Of a DNA stretch of 64,000 nt, positions 1 through 8,327 are shown in pieces. The stretch spans positions 434,001 to 498,000 of the forward strand of contig CAVVAE010000002.1 in the NCBI GenBank assembly GCA_963746185.1, given 5' to 3'. This DNA comes from CAVVAE01 sp963746185 (lineage in GTDB: Bacteria > Actinomycetota > Actinomycetes > Propionibacteriales > Nocardioidaceae). Made by a program: the position numbers and the translations under genes. Position 1 is the first letter of the stretch. Each line of letters begins with the position of its first letter. The notes beneath the pieces are model-generated. The model was not told the origin of the DNA and did not search any database. It saw nothing but the letters and a program-made list of their open reading frames with translations.

Positions 1-1
1 C

Positions 2-190
2 TTCGCGAACCCCGACCGTGGAGCGAGTTCTCGGGTCGCGGTCGAGCTCAGCGCGCAGACAGCCGTGGAACTCGTCCGCGCGGTGGCGCAAGTGCTCACC
101 GACGTACCAGGTGACCTGACCGGCATCGATCCCGACTCCGCCCGACGACTGCTCGATGCGGCACGGAACCTCACCGCCCCACACGCCTGA
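2..190 (+). CDS. C-terminal fragment of an unknown protein
   Basis: An open frame enters from the left edge and stops with TGA at 188-190, giving about 62 residues that end LTAPHA. Third codon positions are almost all G or C, as in the neighbouring real genes, which is the main reason to call it coding. It contains a short helix-like stretch (VELVRAVAQVLTDVPGDL) and an Ala/Arg-rich tail. No family is recognised. The start and most of the gene lie outside the window. Confidence 0.45.
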   Translation, partial: FANPDRGASSRVAVELSAQTAVELVRAVAQVLTDVPGDLTGIDPDSARRLLDAARNLTAPHA

Positions 191-246
191 GGAGCCCGGA
201 CATGCCGACGCGCGGACGCGTTTTGAGTGCCTCACTCGAAGACCGC

Positions 247-654
247 TCAGTCCAGGCTGGCAAACCGTTTGAGAGCGCGTAGTCCGTCCGGGCTTCCGGG
301 CCAATGCCTGTCCAGCGCTTCTGGCCCGGCAACCCGGGTCACGGAGCGCAGCGCGATGGCAACGATGACTGCATCGTCCGAGAACCCCACGATCGGGATG
401 AAGTCGGGGACTAGATCCAGAGGAAACAGCAAGTAACCGATGAGCAGGCCTAGTCGAACGCGGACGCCGCGGGGCAGCGATCCGTCGGCGGCTAGACGGC
501 GCAGCAACCGAAGCGCGTCGGGCAAGATTCGCAGGACATCCGTGAAACGTGCTGCGTCGCCTTGCTTACGCACGACGACGTAAACGGCTGCGATGAGCGC
601 TAGCCAAACGAGAATCAAGCCTGCGCCGACGCCCATGGCGACCTCCCACCACAT
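247..654 (-). CDS. DUF1232 (YkvA-like) small membrane protein
   Basis: A 135-residue protein of the YkvA/DUF1232 family, whose function is not established. The N-terminus holds one membrane segment (about residues 5-26). The DUF1232 core lies around residues 65-100 and carries the family pattern LLFPLDLVPDFIPIVGFSDD. The frame opens upstream at a TTG (723), but I chose ATG 654 because GAAGGAG stands 5 nt before it, while 723 has no such site. The gene lies 78 nt downstream of the S15 peptidase on the same strand and may be cotranscribed with it. Confidence 0.8.
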   Translation of the reverse strand: MWWEVAMGVGAGLILVWLALIAAVYVVVRKQGDAARFTDVLRILPDALRLLRRLAADGSLPRGVRVRLGLLIGYLLFPLDLVPDFIPIVGFSDDAVIVAIALRSVTRVAGPEALDRHWPGSPDGLRALKRFASLD

Positions 655-732
655 CGGTACTCCTTCCGAGCCGTAATTAGGCGTGTACAGATCCGGATCC
701 GGAGCGGCGCTTGTCGTAGGCAAGCGAGACGC

Positions 733-2631
733 TCACCAGTCGATTGCTTTCTTGCCACCGACAATCGGGACTGTCACCGAGCTCTGGTCAGGCGACACCG
801 TCAGTTCAGTGCCACCCAAGGGGAGCAATGTGTACTCCTGGTCTGACGAGAAGATCACCACACCAATCCGGTGCCCCTCCGGGAAGATGTAGTCCTTGGG
901 CTCGAAAGTCCAGTCGTAGGAGTTCATCTGACCCTGCTTGACTGGGTGGGTGTGATCCCAGCGGGTCCGGTTCTGCGGATCCATCCAGCCGCGGGTGATG
1001 ACGAACGGCTCCGTGGTCGACCCGGCCGGGCCGTAGTCGACGAGGTAAGCCGTCAGGTTCGCGTCATTGCGGTTTTGGATCGCCATCCGCAGTCGCACGG
1101 AGGGCCGACCGGACAGGCGGGCGCTCTGCGACAGCTCCGGCGATCGGTAGACCAGCCGGTTCGGATTGGCGGTGTCTGGGTTCGCGACGAGTTGGGCGGG
1201 TCCGATGTTCCGGCCCTCGTCGACAAAGTCTTGGGACCTCGCTCCAGGGTGGGGATGTCCGATGGTCAGACCGCCCGGGGACGTCGCGTCGGCCGCGGTG
1301 AACCGGAGCTGGACCGGACGAGCCCCTGGATCGGGCCAATCGCCATACGTGGTGTAGCTGAGGTCCTCGCGCTGCACGATCGCCCGCGGCTCGCCCATGA
1401 TGCTGTTGTGGATGTCGAGGAGCTCGTGGTCAAACCACCGATTCTCGGTCTGCCGGTAGGTCCACGACTGGCCACTCGGGAGCGTGTACGTCGCGTTGCT
1501 GCCCGGACCGCCGTGGCCGCCCTGGTGGAGCCAGATCTTGCGCGTGACGCCAGCCTTGGCGAGCTTGTCCCACCAGGCCGCGAAGTTGTTCGTCATGACG
1601 TTCCAGTCATTCAGACCATGCACCACGAAGACGCTGGCGCGTACCCGTTTCGCATCCGGCAGGTAGTCGCGCTGCCGCCAGAAAGGTGAGTAGTCGCCAG
1701 TGTTGCGATCCTGCTTCTCGGTGATTTCGGCGATCTCGTCCTGGCAGTCACCGGTCGCGCGTGCCTCGCCGGCCGTGAACTGGGCCAGAATGTCGAGGTC
1801 CTCACCCTGGAAGGTTCCCGGGGCCCGGACCAGGCCATTGGCCCGGTAGTACTCATACCAATTGCTGATCGCCGAGACCGGGATGATCGTCTTCAGCCCC
1901 TCGACGCCGGTCGTCGCGACCTGGTTGGGCAACGTGCCGTTGTACGACACGCCCGTCATGCCGACGTCGCCATTGGTCCAGTCGGCCGTCGCCCGGTCGC
2001 CGTTGGCGTCGAACCCGGGAGCCCGACCGTTCAGCCAATCGATGACCGCCTTCGTGCCGAGTGTCTCGGCCTGGTCGCCGCTGGTCGGGCAGCCGTCAGA
2101 GTCCGCAGTGCCGATGCTCATACCGAGTACGACCGCGTAGCCGCGCGGCACGTAGTAGTTGTCCAGCGAGCCCGGCAGATCGGGGATCGGGCGCCCAGTC
2201 TCCCGTGAGTTCGGAGCCGCCAAGGCGCCGGGATGCTCGAGATCGTTCTGCGGCAACTCGTCTACCAGCACGCTCGGGTACGGGACGTCGCCCCAGACAT
2301 CCTTGCGGTACGGGCTGTGCTCGAAGATGACCGGGACGGTACAGCCGGCAGGCGCATCCCCCGGTCGGGAGATGAGGACGGCCACCCGGTCGCGCTCGCC
2401 GTTGTGGTCAGTGTCGAGCGGGGTCTGGATCCACACCTCCTGCTCGACCGCCTGGGTGAAGTCGTATTTCGGCTGGGTCATGCCGTTGGCGACGTCGATC
2501 GGGCAACGTTGGTGCGCAGGCGGAGGCGCAGCACTCGGGGCAGTGTTCGCGCGTCCGGCCCCGGACGTCAGCGTGAGTCCGGCTACGAGCGGGATCGCGA
2601 GGGCAGAGACTAACAAGGGTCGTGGGTGCAT
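733..2631 (-). CDS. Secreted Xaa-Pro dipeptidyl-peptidase / CocE-NonD family hydrolase (S15)
   Basis: A 632-residue exported alpha/beta-hydrolase of peptidase family S15. A signal peptide (MHPRPLLVSALAIPLVAGL) precedes the mature protein. The nucleophile motif GVSYNG lies near residue 240. The catalytic Asp is probably in VVHGLNDWNV near 345 and the His in QGGHGG near 380. The last ~200 residues form the beta-rich PepX C-terminal domain, ending in a TVPIVGGKKAIDW tail. The predicted role is release of Xaa-Pro dipeptides from extracellular peptides, but CocE-type esterases share the fold, so the substrate is open. I preferred the start at 2631 over upstream 2679 because the signal peptide begins there. 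It lies 83 nt downstream of a subtilase gene, so the two form an exported peptidase pair. Confidence 0.8.
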   Translation of the reverse strand: MHPRPLLVSALAIPLVAGLTLTSGAGRANTAPSAAPPPAHQRCPIDVANGMTQPKYDFTQAVEQEVWIQTPLDTDHNGERDRVAVLISRPGDAPAGCTVPVIFEHSPYRKDVWGDVPYPSVLVDELPQNDLEHPGALAAPNSRETGRPIPDLPGSLDNYYVPRGYAVVLGMSIGTADSDGCPTSGDQAETLGTKAVIDWLNGRAPGFDANGDRATADWTNGDVGMTGVSYNGTLPNQVATTGVEGLKTIIPVSAISNWYEYYRANGLVRAPGTFQGEDLDILAQFTAGEARATGDCQDEIAEITEKQDRNTGDYSPFWRQRDYLPDAKRVRASVFVVHGLNDWNVMTNNFAAWWDKLAKAGVTRKIWLHQGGHGGPGSNATYTLPSGQSWTYRQTENRWFDHELLDIHNSIMGEPRAIVQREDLSYTTYGDWPDPGARPVQLRFTAADATSPGGLTIGHPHPGARSQDFVDEGRNIGPAQLVANPDTANPNRLVYRSPELSQSARLSGRPSVRLRMAIQNRNDANLTAYLVDYGPAGSTTEPFVITRGWMDPQNRTRWDHTHPVKQGQMNSYDWTFEPKDYIFPEGHRIGVVIFSSDQEYTLLPLGGTELTVSPDQSSVTVPIVGGKKAIDW

Positions 2632-2714
2632 GGCCCCAATTCTGCACCGCCGTGCGATCGAGGGGAAGGCCCCCAGCACCCTGGACGTCCACCTCGCGGC
2701 CGCCTTCGTCGGCG

Positions 2715-4928
2715 TTAGTGGTGAGGTGCGCGGTCGACAGTCAACGTCACGCTGCTGTTCTTGTACGAGACCTTGAACCGGTAACCGTCCGCGTTCAGGA
2801 CAGCCCCTTCGGAAAGCCCACGGAACTTGCCCTGGATCGCACTGCCGTCCATGATCGTCAACACGGTCCCCCGGGTGAGATCCCCTTGCACATCCACGGA
2901 CAGGTCGCCGTCCAACCTCAGGTCATCAGCAGCAACGACACTCGTGTAGTCGCTGCCGGAGTAGATGGTTGTCAAGAATCGACCATGCCTGTCGATCCGC
3001 AAGTCCTCGCCAATGTCCAGGGAGTTGTCGGCAACCACGGGAACCTCCGTGATCTGTGCTGCTTCGGCAGACGTGAGGCCCGGCTGCAGTGCGCCACCGG
3101 TGATGTTGACGCTGTCGGCAACACTGCCGCTGCCGCTCAACGTCCCGCCTCGTACGTCGATGGGGCTTGCGTGCGACCCAACGACCGAGAGCTTGCCCCC
3201 ACGAACCGTGCTTTTGCCGTGCCAGGTGTTCGTGCCTGCGAGGAACAGAGTGCCTTCGCCGGACTTCGTCAGGCTGCCCTCGTACACACGCGCGTTGCGT
3301 GCTTGCTCGCGACGTGTACCGATGGCGAAGTCGGACTTGTCGATGTCGCTCGCGCCGGGCGGCAGGCCGTGTGTCCATCCCCTAGCGACCTTGGTGGCCT
3401 GCCAGTCGGCCGCTTCGGAAGCGTCCTCCTGCATACGCGCGCGGATCGCGACGTCAGAGATGTCGTTCGACCAGACGTCGCTGAATCTCTTCGTGTTGAT
3501 GTCTGTCGGTCCCAGCAGCTGGCCCGGACCCCGCATCGCTTCGCGCAGACTGACCGTGTGCCAGCCGTTGCGTCGATCGGGAACCTGCACGATCTGGCCC
3601 GCGGTGGGATTCGGGATCGCATTGTCCTGCGCGTCGCTGATCGTGGCGTTCTGCCGACCGGTGGTGAGCATCGTGTAGAGCGCCTGCTCGTTGGTCATGT
3701 ACGGGAAGCGCTGCATGATCAACGCCAGCGCGGCCGCCGAGTGCGGGCCGGCCATCGACGTTCCCGAGAAAGCCTGATAGCGGGGCTGCGGCATTCCGTC
3801 AACGAGCTGCACTGTCGTGCTGTTGATCGACCTGCTCGGTGCGGTGATACAGGACCACTTAGCGAGACCGCAGCGGTTGAACTCCTGCTGCCCTGGGACG
3901 AGCACCGACCCGTCAGGGTTCAACGTGCGCCCGATGTTGGGGTTGACCCCTGAGGTCGTGTACCACTGACCCTCCAGGTCGGGCAAGAAGTACGGTGCGG
4001 CTCCCCGGGCAGTCGGGTTCGCGACGCCAGCGTTACCAGCGGTGAACTGAATGATCGTGCCGGTGCGGGCGACCTCGATGGCGCCGTTCAACCAGTGCTT
4101 GGTGTTGCCATTCGCATCGGCGACGCCATCGCGAGTCGAGAGGTACCGCCAGGCCGGGTTCAGGCCAAAGCTTGCCGGGCCGCCAGGTGGCGGATCGTAC
4201 GTGTTGTAGTTCTCCGTGGGGGGTGCGCTCCCCCAGCTGCTCGTGATGATCCTGATGGGCTTGTGGTTCGCCGTCTTCGCCCTGTTCACTGCCCGATAGA
4301 CGTTGGCGAGATAGCCATTGTCAGGCGTCTGCGCCTCAGTCGCGTTGTCCGGCAGGAGACCATAGAAGACGCCGTCGGTCTTGTGAGTGTTGCCGGCATA
4401 GAGGTTCGCGTTGAACGCGACTCCGTGCATGTTGGCCGCAGGCCCCTCGGGCTGGGTTTCTCCAACACCGTCGCGGCTCGCGGCGATGGTTCCGCTCACG
4501 TGAGTGCCATGGGTGTCGTTGTACGCCGGGTTGTAGAACCCTGACGTTGGGCCCGTATTGCCGCCCTGGGCTACCACCGAGAAGAACCGATCCCCAACCG
4601 CGTAGTTGGTATCGAGACTGCCGTGCTCGCGCTTGTGCCCGGCGAAGGTGCCCGAGTCGACCATGCCGACGTTCGTCCCGGCGCCGGAATAGCCGGCGGC
4701 GTAGGCGAACTCCGCTCCGATCGACAGCATGCCATTGTCGCGCAGGAACTCAGGGGTACGCCAACTCGCCGGATCGCCCAGACGGCCGGGATCTCCGGGG
4801 TACGTCTCGATCGGGGGCGGCGGCTCTGACAGCCCCGCCACCGACGGTTGCGCCACCAGGCACGGCACCGCCATGGCCGCCAATGCCCCTGCAATTACCG
4901 TCATCCGCACAGCGCGAGCTGCTGCCAT
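2715..4928 (-). CDS. Secreted subtilisin-like serine protease (S8) with autotransporter-type beta-strand repeat
   Basis: A 737-residue exported subtilase. The signal peptide covers about residues 1-32. The catalytic triad is visible: Asp in GMVDSG (near residue 90), His in DTHGTHVSGT (near 145), and Ser in FSGTSMAGPHSA (near 400). After the protease domain, about residues 575-640 match the passenger-associated/autotransporter beta-strand repeat (GEGTLFLAGTNTW followed by VRGGKLSV and VRGGTLSGSGSV). No outer-membrane barrel follows, as expected for a monoderm. An in-frame GTG lies at 4937, but GGAGG sits 8 nt before ATG 4928 and almost touches the GTG, so 4928 is the start. Confidence 0.85.
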   Translation of the reverse strand: MAAARAVRMTVIAGALAAMAVPCLVAQPSVAGLSEPPPPIETYPGDPGRLGDPASWRTPEFLRDNGMLSIGAEFAYAAGYSGAGTNVGMVDSGTFAGHKREHGSLDTNYAVGDRFFSVVAQGGNTGPTSGFYNPAYNDTHGTHVSGTIAASRDGVGETQPEGPAANMHGVAFNANLYAGNTHKTDGVFYGLLPDNATEAQTPDNGYLANVYRAVNRAKTANHKPIRIITSSWGSAPPTENYNTYDPPPGGPASFGLNPAWRYLSTRDGVADANGNTKHWLNGAIEVARTGTIIQFTAGNAGVANPTARGAAPYFLPDLEGQWYTTSGVNPNIGRTLNPDGSVLVPGQQEFNRCGLAKWSCITAPSRSINSTTVQLVDGMPQPRYQAFSGTSMAGPHSAAALALIMQRFPYMTNEQALYTMLTTGRQNATISDAQDNAIPNPTAGQIVQVPDRRNGWHTVSLREAMRGPGQLLGPTDINTKRFSDVWSNDISDVAIRARMQEDASEAADWQATKVARGWTHGLPPGASDIDKSDFAIGTRREQARNARVYEGSLTKSGEGTLFLAGTNTWHGKSTVRGGKLSVVGSHASPIDVRGGTLSGSGSVADSVNITGGALQPGLTSAEAAQITEVPVVADNSLDIGEDLRIDRHGRFLTTIYSGSDYTSVVAADDLRLDGDLSVDVQGDLTRGTVLTIMDGSAIQGKFRGLSEGAVLNADGYRFKVSYKNSSVTLTVDRAPHH

Positions 4929-4958
4929 TCCAACCACCTCCGAGATAGGTATCCGCGA

Positions 4959-4988
4959 ACGCTAGCGTTGCGTCCACGCCCGGATCAA
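4959..4988 (-). promoter_or_regulatory. Possible sigma-70-type promoter of the subtilase gene
   Basis: On the minus strand TTGATC (4988-4983) is followed, after an 18-nt spacer, by TAGCGT (4964-4959). That puts a transcription start about 20-25 nt ahead of the S8 protease ATG. The call rests on the two hexamers and their spacing only. Confidence 0.3.
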
Positions 4989-5147
4989 CACCTTGACTTG
5001 GCCGAAAGCGGACAACGTCAGTGGGTTGGTCGGTCCGTACAGCGGGCTGGGCGATTGCAGCCGCAGGCGATCCAGCGCGATCAGCGGGTGGATCCCCGTC
5101 GGCGGTCTAGCTTGTCGAGACTCGGTGAGTTCGGAGAGACGGGGCTG

Positions 5148-5213
5148 TTAATAGATCGGGACTTGAGCGGCGGCGCGGGTGTGGATCGTCGTGGTGGCGT
5201 CGACGCCGGGCAT
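5148..5213 (-). pseudogene. Orphan 21-codon 3' end of a TadG-like pilus gene, with its own ribosome binding site
   Basis: This short frame encodes a 21-residue peptide beginning MPGVDATTTIH and ending AAAQVPIY, then TAA. It matches the last 21 residues of the TadG-like protein encoded at 7890-8327 except for two substitutions (Ser to Thr, Leu to Val). The other eight of ten base differences over the 68 nt from 5149 are silent, so the two copies diverged under coding constraint. AAGGAGG lies 4 nt before the ATG, and the frame starts 40 nt after the stop of the DUF4157 gene. It is most simply a relic of a second Tad gene whose front was lost. Translation as a micropeptide is possible but unproven. 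Confidence 0.6.
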
Positions 5214-5216
5214 CGT
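5148..5216 (-). repeat. Distal copy of a ~68-bp direct repeat flanking the DUF4157 gene
   Basis: From 5149 this segment matches 7891-7958 at 58 of 68 positions by hand alignment, in the same orientation. The similarity stops at the stop codon on one side and at the ACGATG upstream on the other. With the proximal copy it brackets about 2.7 kb that holds the DUF4157 gene. Confidence 0.65.
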
Positions 5217-5253
5217 CCCTCCTTGCTCGAGCCTAACCGCTCTGACCGCGCAC

Positions 5254-7710
5254 TCACTGCCCGAGTTTGAGGCGGCTTAGCATGTACGCCGCGAGCTTCC
5301 GGACCGCGCCGTCATCGTCGTTGCTCACCGTGTGCAGGTCGCGGATCAACTGATTCTTCAGAAACGAATTGGCGGCGGCAATGTTGTACATGGCAAGCAT
5401 CGCCGACAGTCGAACCTTGTAGGCCGTGTGTGTAAGGCTTTCTCTGACCTTCCGGTATTTGCGGATTGGCTCTTCGGAGCCGTGGGTCGCCGGCCCGAAA
5501 ATGGGGACCGAGTAGGTAACCGTCTTGGAAACGTTTCTTCCCTTGCCGACGTCAAATTTCTTGCCTTCTACCAACAGGTATTCACGCGAGAGCATCATCC
5601 CGATAAATTTCAGGTCCTGAAGGGTAATTTCGACATCGCCACCCGAAGTCGCGGCTACCCAATAATCGGATTCGACGGTCACGATCGCCCATATCGTTTT
5701 CGCAGGATCATCGGCCGCCAGTTTGTTGAACACGGCCTCCTGCTCCTTCAGGGCATGCTGCAGCGCCGGGTCGATCTTTTTCGAACTAAGCTCGCCATAG
5801 GCTTCGTTGTGAATGTGCACTTCGGGTGGAAAGAGATACATGAGCATCGCCTGCAGGAGCAATCCCGGGGCTTCCCTGGCCAGGAACCGCCCGGCGGTCC
5901 TGAACCGCGACGCCTCGATGCCCAGTCTCGTGCCCGCTCCCGCCTCTCCAGCCGGCGGCGTCTCCACTTTCGGTTGGGTCGCCGGCTCGCCCTTCGAACC
6001 GCCTTTCACGTCCGAAGTGGGAAGAGGGCCTCGTACCCTCTCCACTTGAGCGGGGCCCTGCTCCGCCTTCGCGAGTGCGTCCGCCGCGGCCCTTTCTTCC
6101 GCGGCTTTCACCTTGGCCCTGTCCTTCGAGCTCATGCCGCGTCTCTTCGGAATGTTGGGAGGCGCGTGCCTGACCCGAAGCTGCTCGACCTCGTCGATGA
6201 ACTGCGTTTCTGTCTGCGGTTTGGTATCAGGGATGCCCTGACCCGGTCGGCCGAGCCTCGGACCCTTTTTGGGCACACGTGTATTGTCCCAGGGCAAGCG
6301 CGCTCCGGCTCTCTCGAGCCCAGCCCGAATCTCCGCCTCGAAGGCCTCGATGTTCGTTGTGGTGCGGGCGCGGAAAGTCCAGGCGTCTGCGGCGAGCTTG
6401 CGGCTCCACTTGTTGCCTGCGGCCACATACTCGCCGAAACGATCGGCGATCTCACCCACGGTTGTCTTTCCAACTTTAAGGAATTCGCCCGTCGTAGCGT
6501 CCCGCAATACGTAAACGACCTGCGTCTGACCGCCCTCGAACTTCAGCGTCTGACGCCACCGAGAGTTCGTCAAGTCGATCTCGACCTGCTGTCCGGACTT
6601 CGCAATTTTGGGAGGCGCTCGCTGGATCGCCGGCGCTGCAAGTGGGGAGGGCGCGGCAGTCCCCGCTCGTGCCTCCTGTTCGGAGGAATGCGCCGCGTCG
6701 AGCACCGGCGCCCCAACAAGGTCGTGGTCGCCGAAGGCTGCCTGCTGGACTATGTGGGTCAGCTCGTGAAAGAGGATCGCGTGTCCCTCAGCCGTCGCGG
6801 GGTCGATTGCGCCGTCCTGCGCGACAATGTGCCGGCCCAGCGTGAAAGCCAGCGCGCCGACCGCTGAGGTCGCCTCGGCCGCCTGGCGGCCGCGCTGCAC
6901 GCGAACATTCCCGAAGTCGTGCCCGAAGCGCCGCTCGGCCTCGCGGCGCACTCCGGGCTCGAGCGGCTCGCCTGGCATACGCATGAGCTGGTCGCCGACC
7001 CCATCGACCCCAGGCTTCGATGGCTCGCGCGCTTGCGTTGCGCCGGCCGGCGAAGACAGCCGATCCGCCCGCCCATGCTGAAATACGGGGATTTTGCTGA
7101 AATCCCAAGGGGGGCCAGGCGGCCCTTGGAGCATCCAGGCTTGTTCAACGTCCGCCGGCTTCTGGTGCTGTTGTGCTCCGAGCGACCCGGGACTCCCGCC
7201 AGTTTGCCTGCCTATGCCATTGGGCCCAAGAGGAGGCACCGCGGCCTGAGCCGTACCGACGGCGGTAGCCGCGCGGGTGGCCGACTTCTCACGACCATCT
7301 TCACGGTCCAGCACGGTGAAGCTCTTGTCGGACACGGTCGATGGCGCGCCAATCGTGTGGGTGGGCTCATGTGCGAGCAGCCGCCGACCGTGCTCGCTGG
7401 TCGGGAGGAATTGCCTTGCGCCGAACACCACGTGCTGCCCCGTCGCGAATGCGCGTGCGCCGATTCTGTCCGCGGCCGCACCGGCCGCTGAATCGGCATG
7501 GATGCGACCGCGGGAGAAGTCGTGGCCCAATTGCTGGCCCATGTAGTCCCGCTTGCCCGTGTCGAGCGACTCCCCCGGTGTAGCGACGACACGTTGGATG
7601 AGCTGGTCACCACTCGCGTGCCCACTCCAGGAATCGTGAACTCTGTCGTGCTTCGCAGCGGCCGGAAGTTGGCGCACCTCAACCTCCATGGACTGGGAGG
7701 TGCCCAGCAC
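5254..7710 (-). CDS. DUF4157 tandem-domain toxin-like protein with GIY-YIG-like nuclease domain
   Basis: An 818-residue protein. Two DUF4157 metallopeptidase-like modules are visible: residues ~48-125, ending in HEPTH (114-118), and ~248-325, ending in HELTH (315-319). Residues ~395-480 resemble a GIY-YIG/T5orf172 nuclease (VVYVLRD at 398-404, KVGKT at 412-416, Arg424, Glu456-460). A Lys/Ala-rich linker follows. The last ~230 residues include a hydrophobic stretch (GLLLQAMLMYLFPP) and an unknown domain. DUF4157 is known from extracellular contractile injection cargo and polymorphic toxins; neither the injection apparatus nor an immunity gene is visible here. The C-terminal half is visibly richer in A/T than its neighbours, suggesting transfer. 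The start at 7710 is GTG; ATG 7689 is an alternative, and neither has a clear ribosome binding site. Confidence 0.75.
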   Translation of the reverse strand: MLGTSQSMEVEVRQLPAAAKHDRVHDSWSGHASGDQLIQRVVATPGESLDTGKRDYMGQQLGHDFSRGRIHADSAAGAAADRIGARAFATGQHVVFGARQFLPTSEHGRRLLAHEPTHTIGAPSTVSDKSFTVLDREDGREKSATRAATAVGTAQAAVPPLGPNGIGRQTGGSPGSLGAQQHQKPADVEQAWMLQGPPGPPWDFSKIPVFQHGRADRLSSPAGATQAREPSKPGVDGVGDQLMRMPGEPLEPGVRREAERRFGHDFGNVRVQRGRQAAEATSAVGALAFTLGRHIVAQDGAIDPATAEGHAILFHELTHIVQQAAFGDHDLVGAPVLDAAHSSEQEARAGTAAPSPLAAPAIQRAPPKIAKSGQQVEIDLTNSRWRQTLKFEGGQTQVVYVLRDATTGEFLKVGKTTVGEIADRFGEYVAAGNKWSRKLAADAWTFRARTTTNIEAFEAEIRAGLERAGARLPWDNTRVPKKGPRLGRPGQGIPDTKPQTETQFIDEVEQLRVRHAPPNIPKRRGMSSKDRAKVKAAEERAAADALAKAEQGPAQVERVRGPLPTSDVKGGSKGEPATQPKVETPPAGEAGAGTRLGIEASRFRTAGRFLAREAPGLLLQAMLMYLFPPEVHIHNEAYGELSSKKIDPALQHALKEQEAVFNKLAADDPAKTIWAIVTVESDYWVAATSGGDVEITLQDLKFIGMMLSREYLLVEGKKFDVGKGRNVSKTVTYSVPIFGPATHGSEEPIRKYRKVRESLTHTAYKVRLSAMLAMYNIAAANSFLKNQLIRDLHTVSNDDDGAVRKLAAYMLSRLKLGQ

Positions 7711-7889
7711 ACCAGCGTGACGTCACCCCACCGTCACGAGATCCGGTGGATCGTCGGCATCCTGTGGGGCACGGCGATTCAAACTGCAGCCTACGGGCCG
7801 AGCTGCCGTCACACCTCGTTGTGTCCCCGATCGTCGAGCTGCTCGATGGCGGCCGCAGAGGTCCTCGCACGGCGACTGCCGGTCTGCGG

Positions 7890-7958
7890 CTAGTAGATGG
7901 GGAGTTGGGCTGCGGCGCGAGAGTGGATCGTGGTCGTGGCGTCGACACCGGGCATCGT
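7890..7958 (-). repeat. Proximal copy of the ~68-bp direct repeat (3' end of the TadG-like gene)
   Basis: This is the coding tail of the TadG-like gene. Its diverged copy lies at 5148-5216 in the same orientation, beyond the DUF4157 gene. The arrangement resembles a gene 3' end used as an insertion or recombination site. Confidence 0.6.
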
Positions 7959-8327
7959 GACAGGTAGGTCGTAGGGCATCGTCATCGTCACTTCGACGGT
8001 GTGGCCGACGACGACTACGTCTACACGAAGGCCGGGGTAGTCGTCGTACGCGCCGACTTCGCGGAGGTAGGCGTCGACGGCCGATGCGGCGGCGGACTCA
8101 TCAAGGGTGACGAACTCGACGTCCTCACCGGCGTACACACCTCCGGCTGCTGCCGCATCGGTCGCGGCCAGCGCCGCACCATCAGCCAGTGATGTCGCGT
8201 CCTGACGACGCAGGTAGCTGGCCGAGATGTCCGTGACGGCGGCGACAGCGATCAGCAGACAGATCGAGAAGATCACCAGCATCGCGGTGATCTGACCAGC
8301 CTCTCCACGGCAACGGGATCGCGCCAT
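7890..8327 (-). CDS. TadG-like pilus assembly protein
   Basis: A 145-residue protein with the N-terminal signature of TadE/TadG-like (Tad domain) proteins: a short basic start, a Gly-Glu-x-Gly motif, then one hydrophobic helix (about residues 14-32) followed by ASYLRRQDATSLADGAALAAT. The rest is a small extracellular domain. It probably serves as a minor pseudopilin or assembly factor of the Tad/Flp pilus at the outer face of the membrane. Its ATG shares one base with the stop of the preceding tadE-like gene, so they are translationally coupled. The last 21 codons are repeated downstream at 5148-5213. Confidence 0.75.
   Translation of the reverse strand: MARSRCRGEAGQITAMLVIFSICLLIAVAAVTDISASYLRRQDATSLADGAALAATDAAAAGGVYAGEDVEFVTLDESAAASAVDAYLREVGAYDDYPGLRVDVVVVGHTVEVTMTMPYDLPVTMPGVDATTTIHSRAAAQLPIY

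Noticed and set aside
871..1689. A 272-residue open frame antisense to the S15 peptidase.
   Set aside because: It is a high-GC shadow frame: the other strand carries the conserved catalytic motifs and signal peptide, and this frame has no family match or ribosome binding site.
2622..3953. A 443-residue open frame antisense to the subtilase.
   Set aside because: The subtilase triad is on the other strand, and the frame is rich in Arg and Val with no recognisable domain, as is usual for shadows.
7801..7870. A segment resembling the first codons of tadA (GCGGCC, then ATCGAGCAGCTCGACGAT on the minus strand), suggesting another duplicated Tad fragment next to the DUF4157 gene.
   Set aside because: Only about 18 consecutive bases match the start of tadA at 12390-12420, and they encode a common codon run in high-GC DNA. 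The surrounding bases align poorly.
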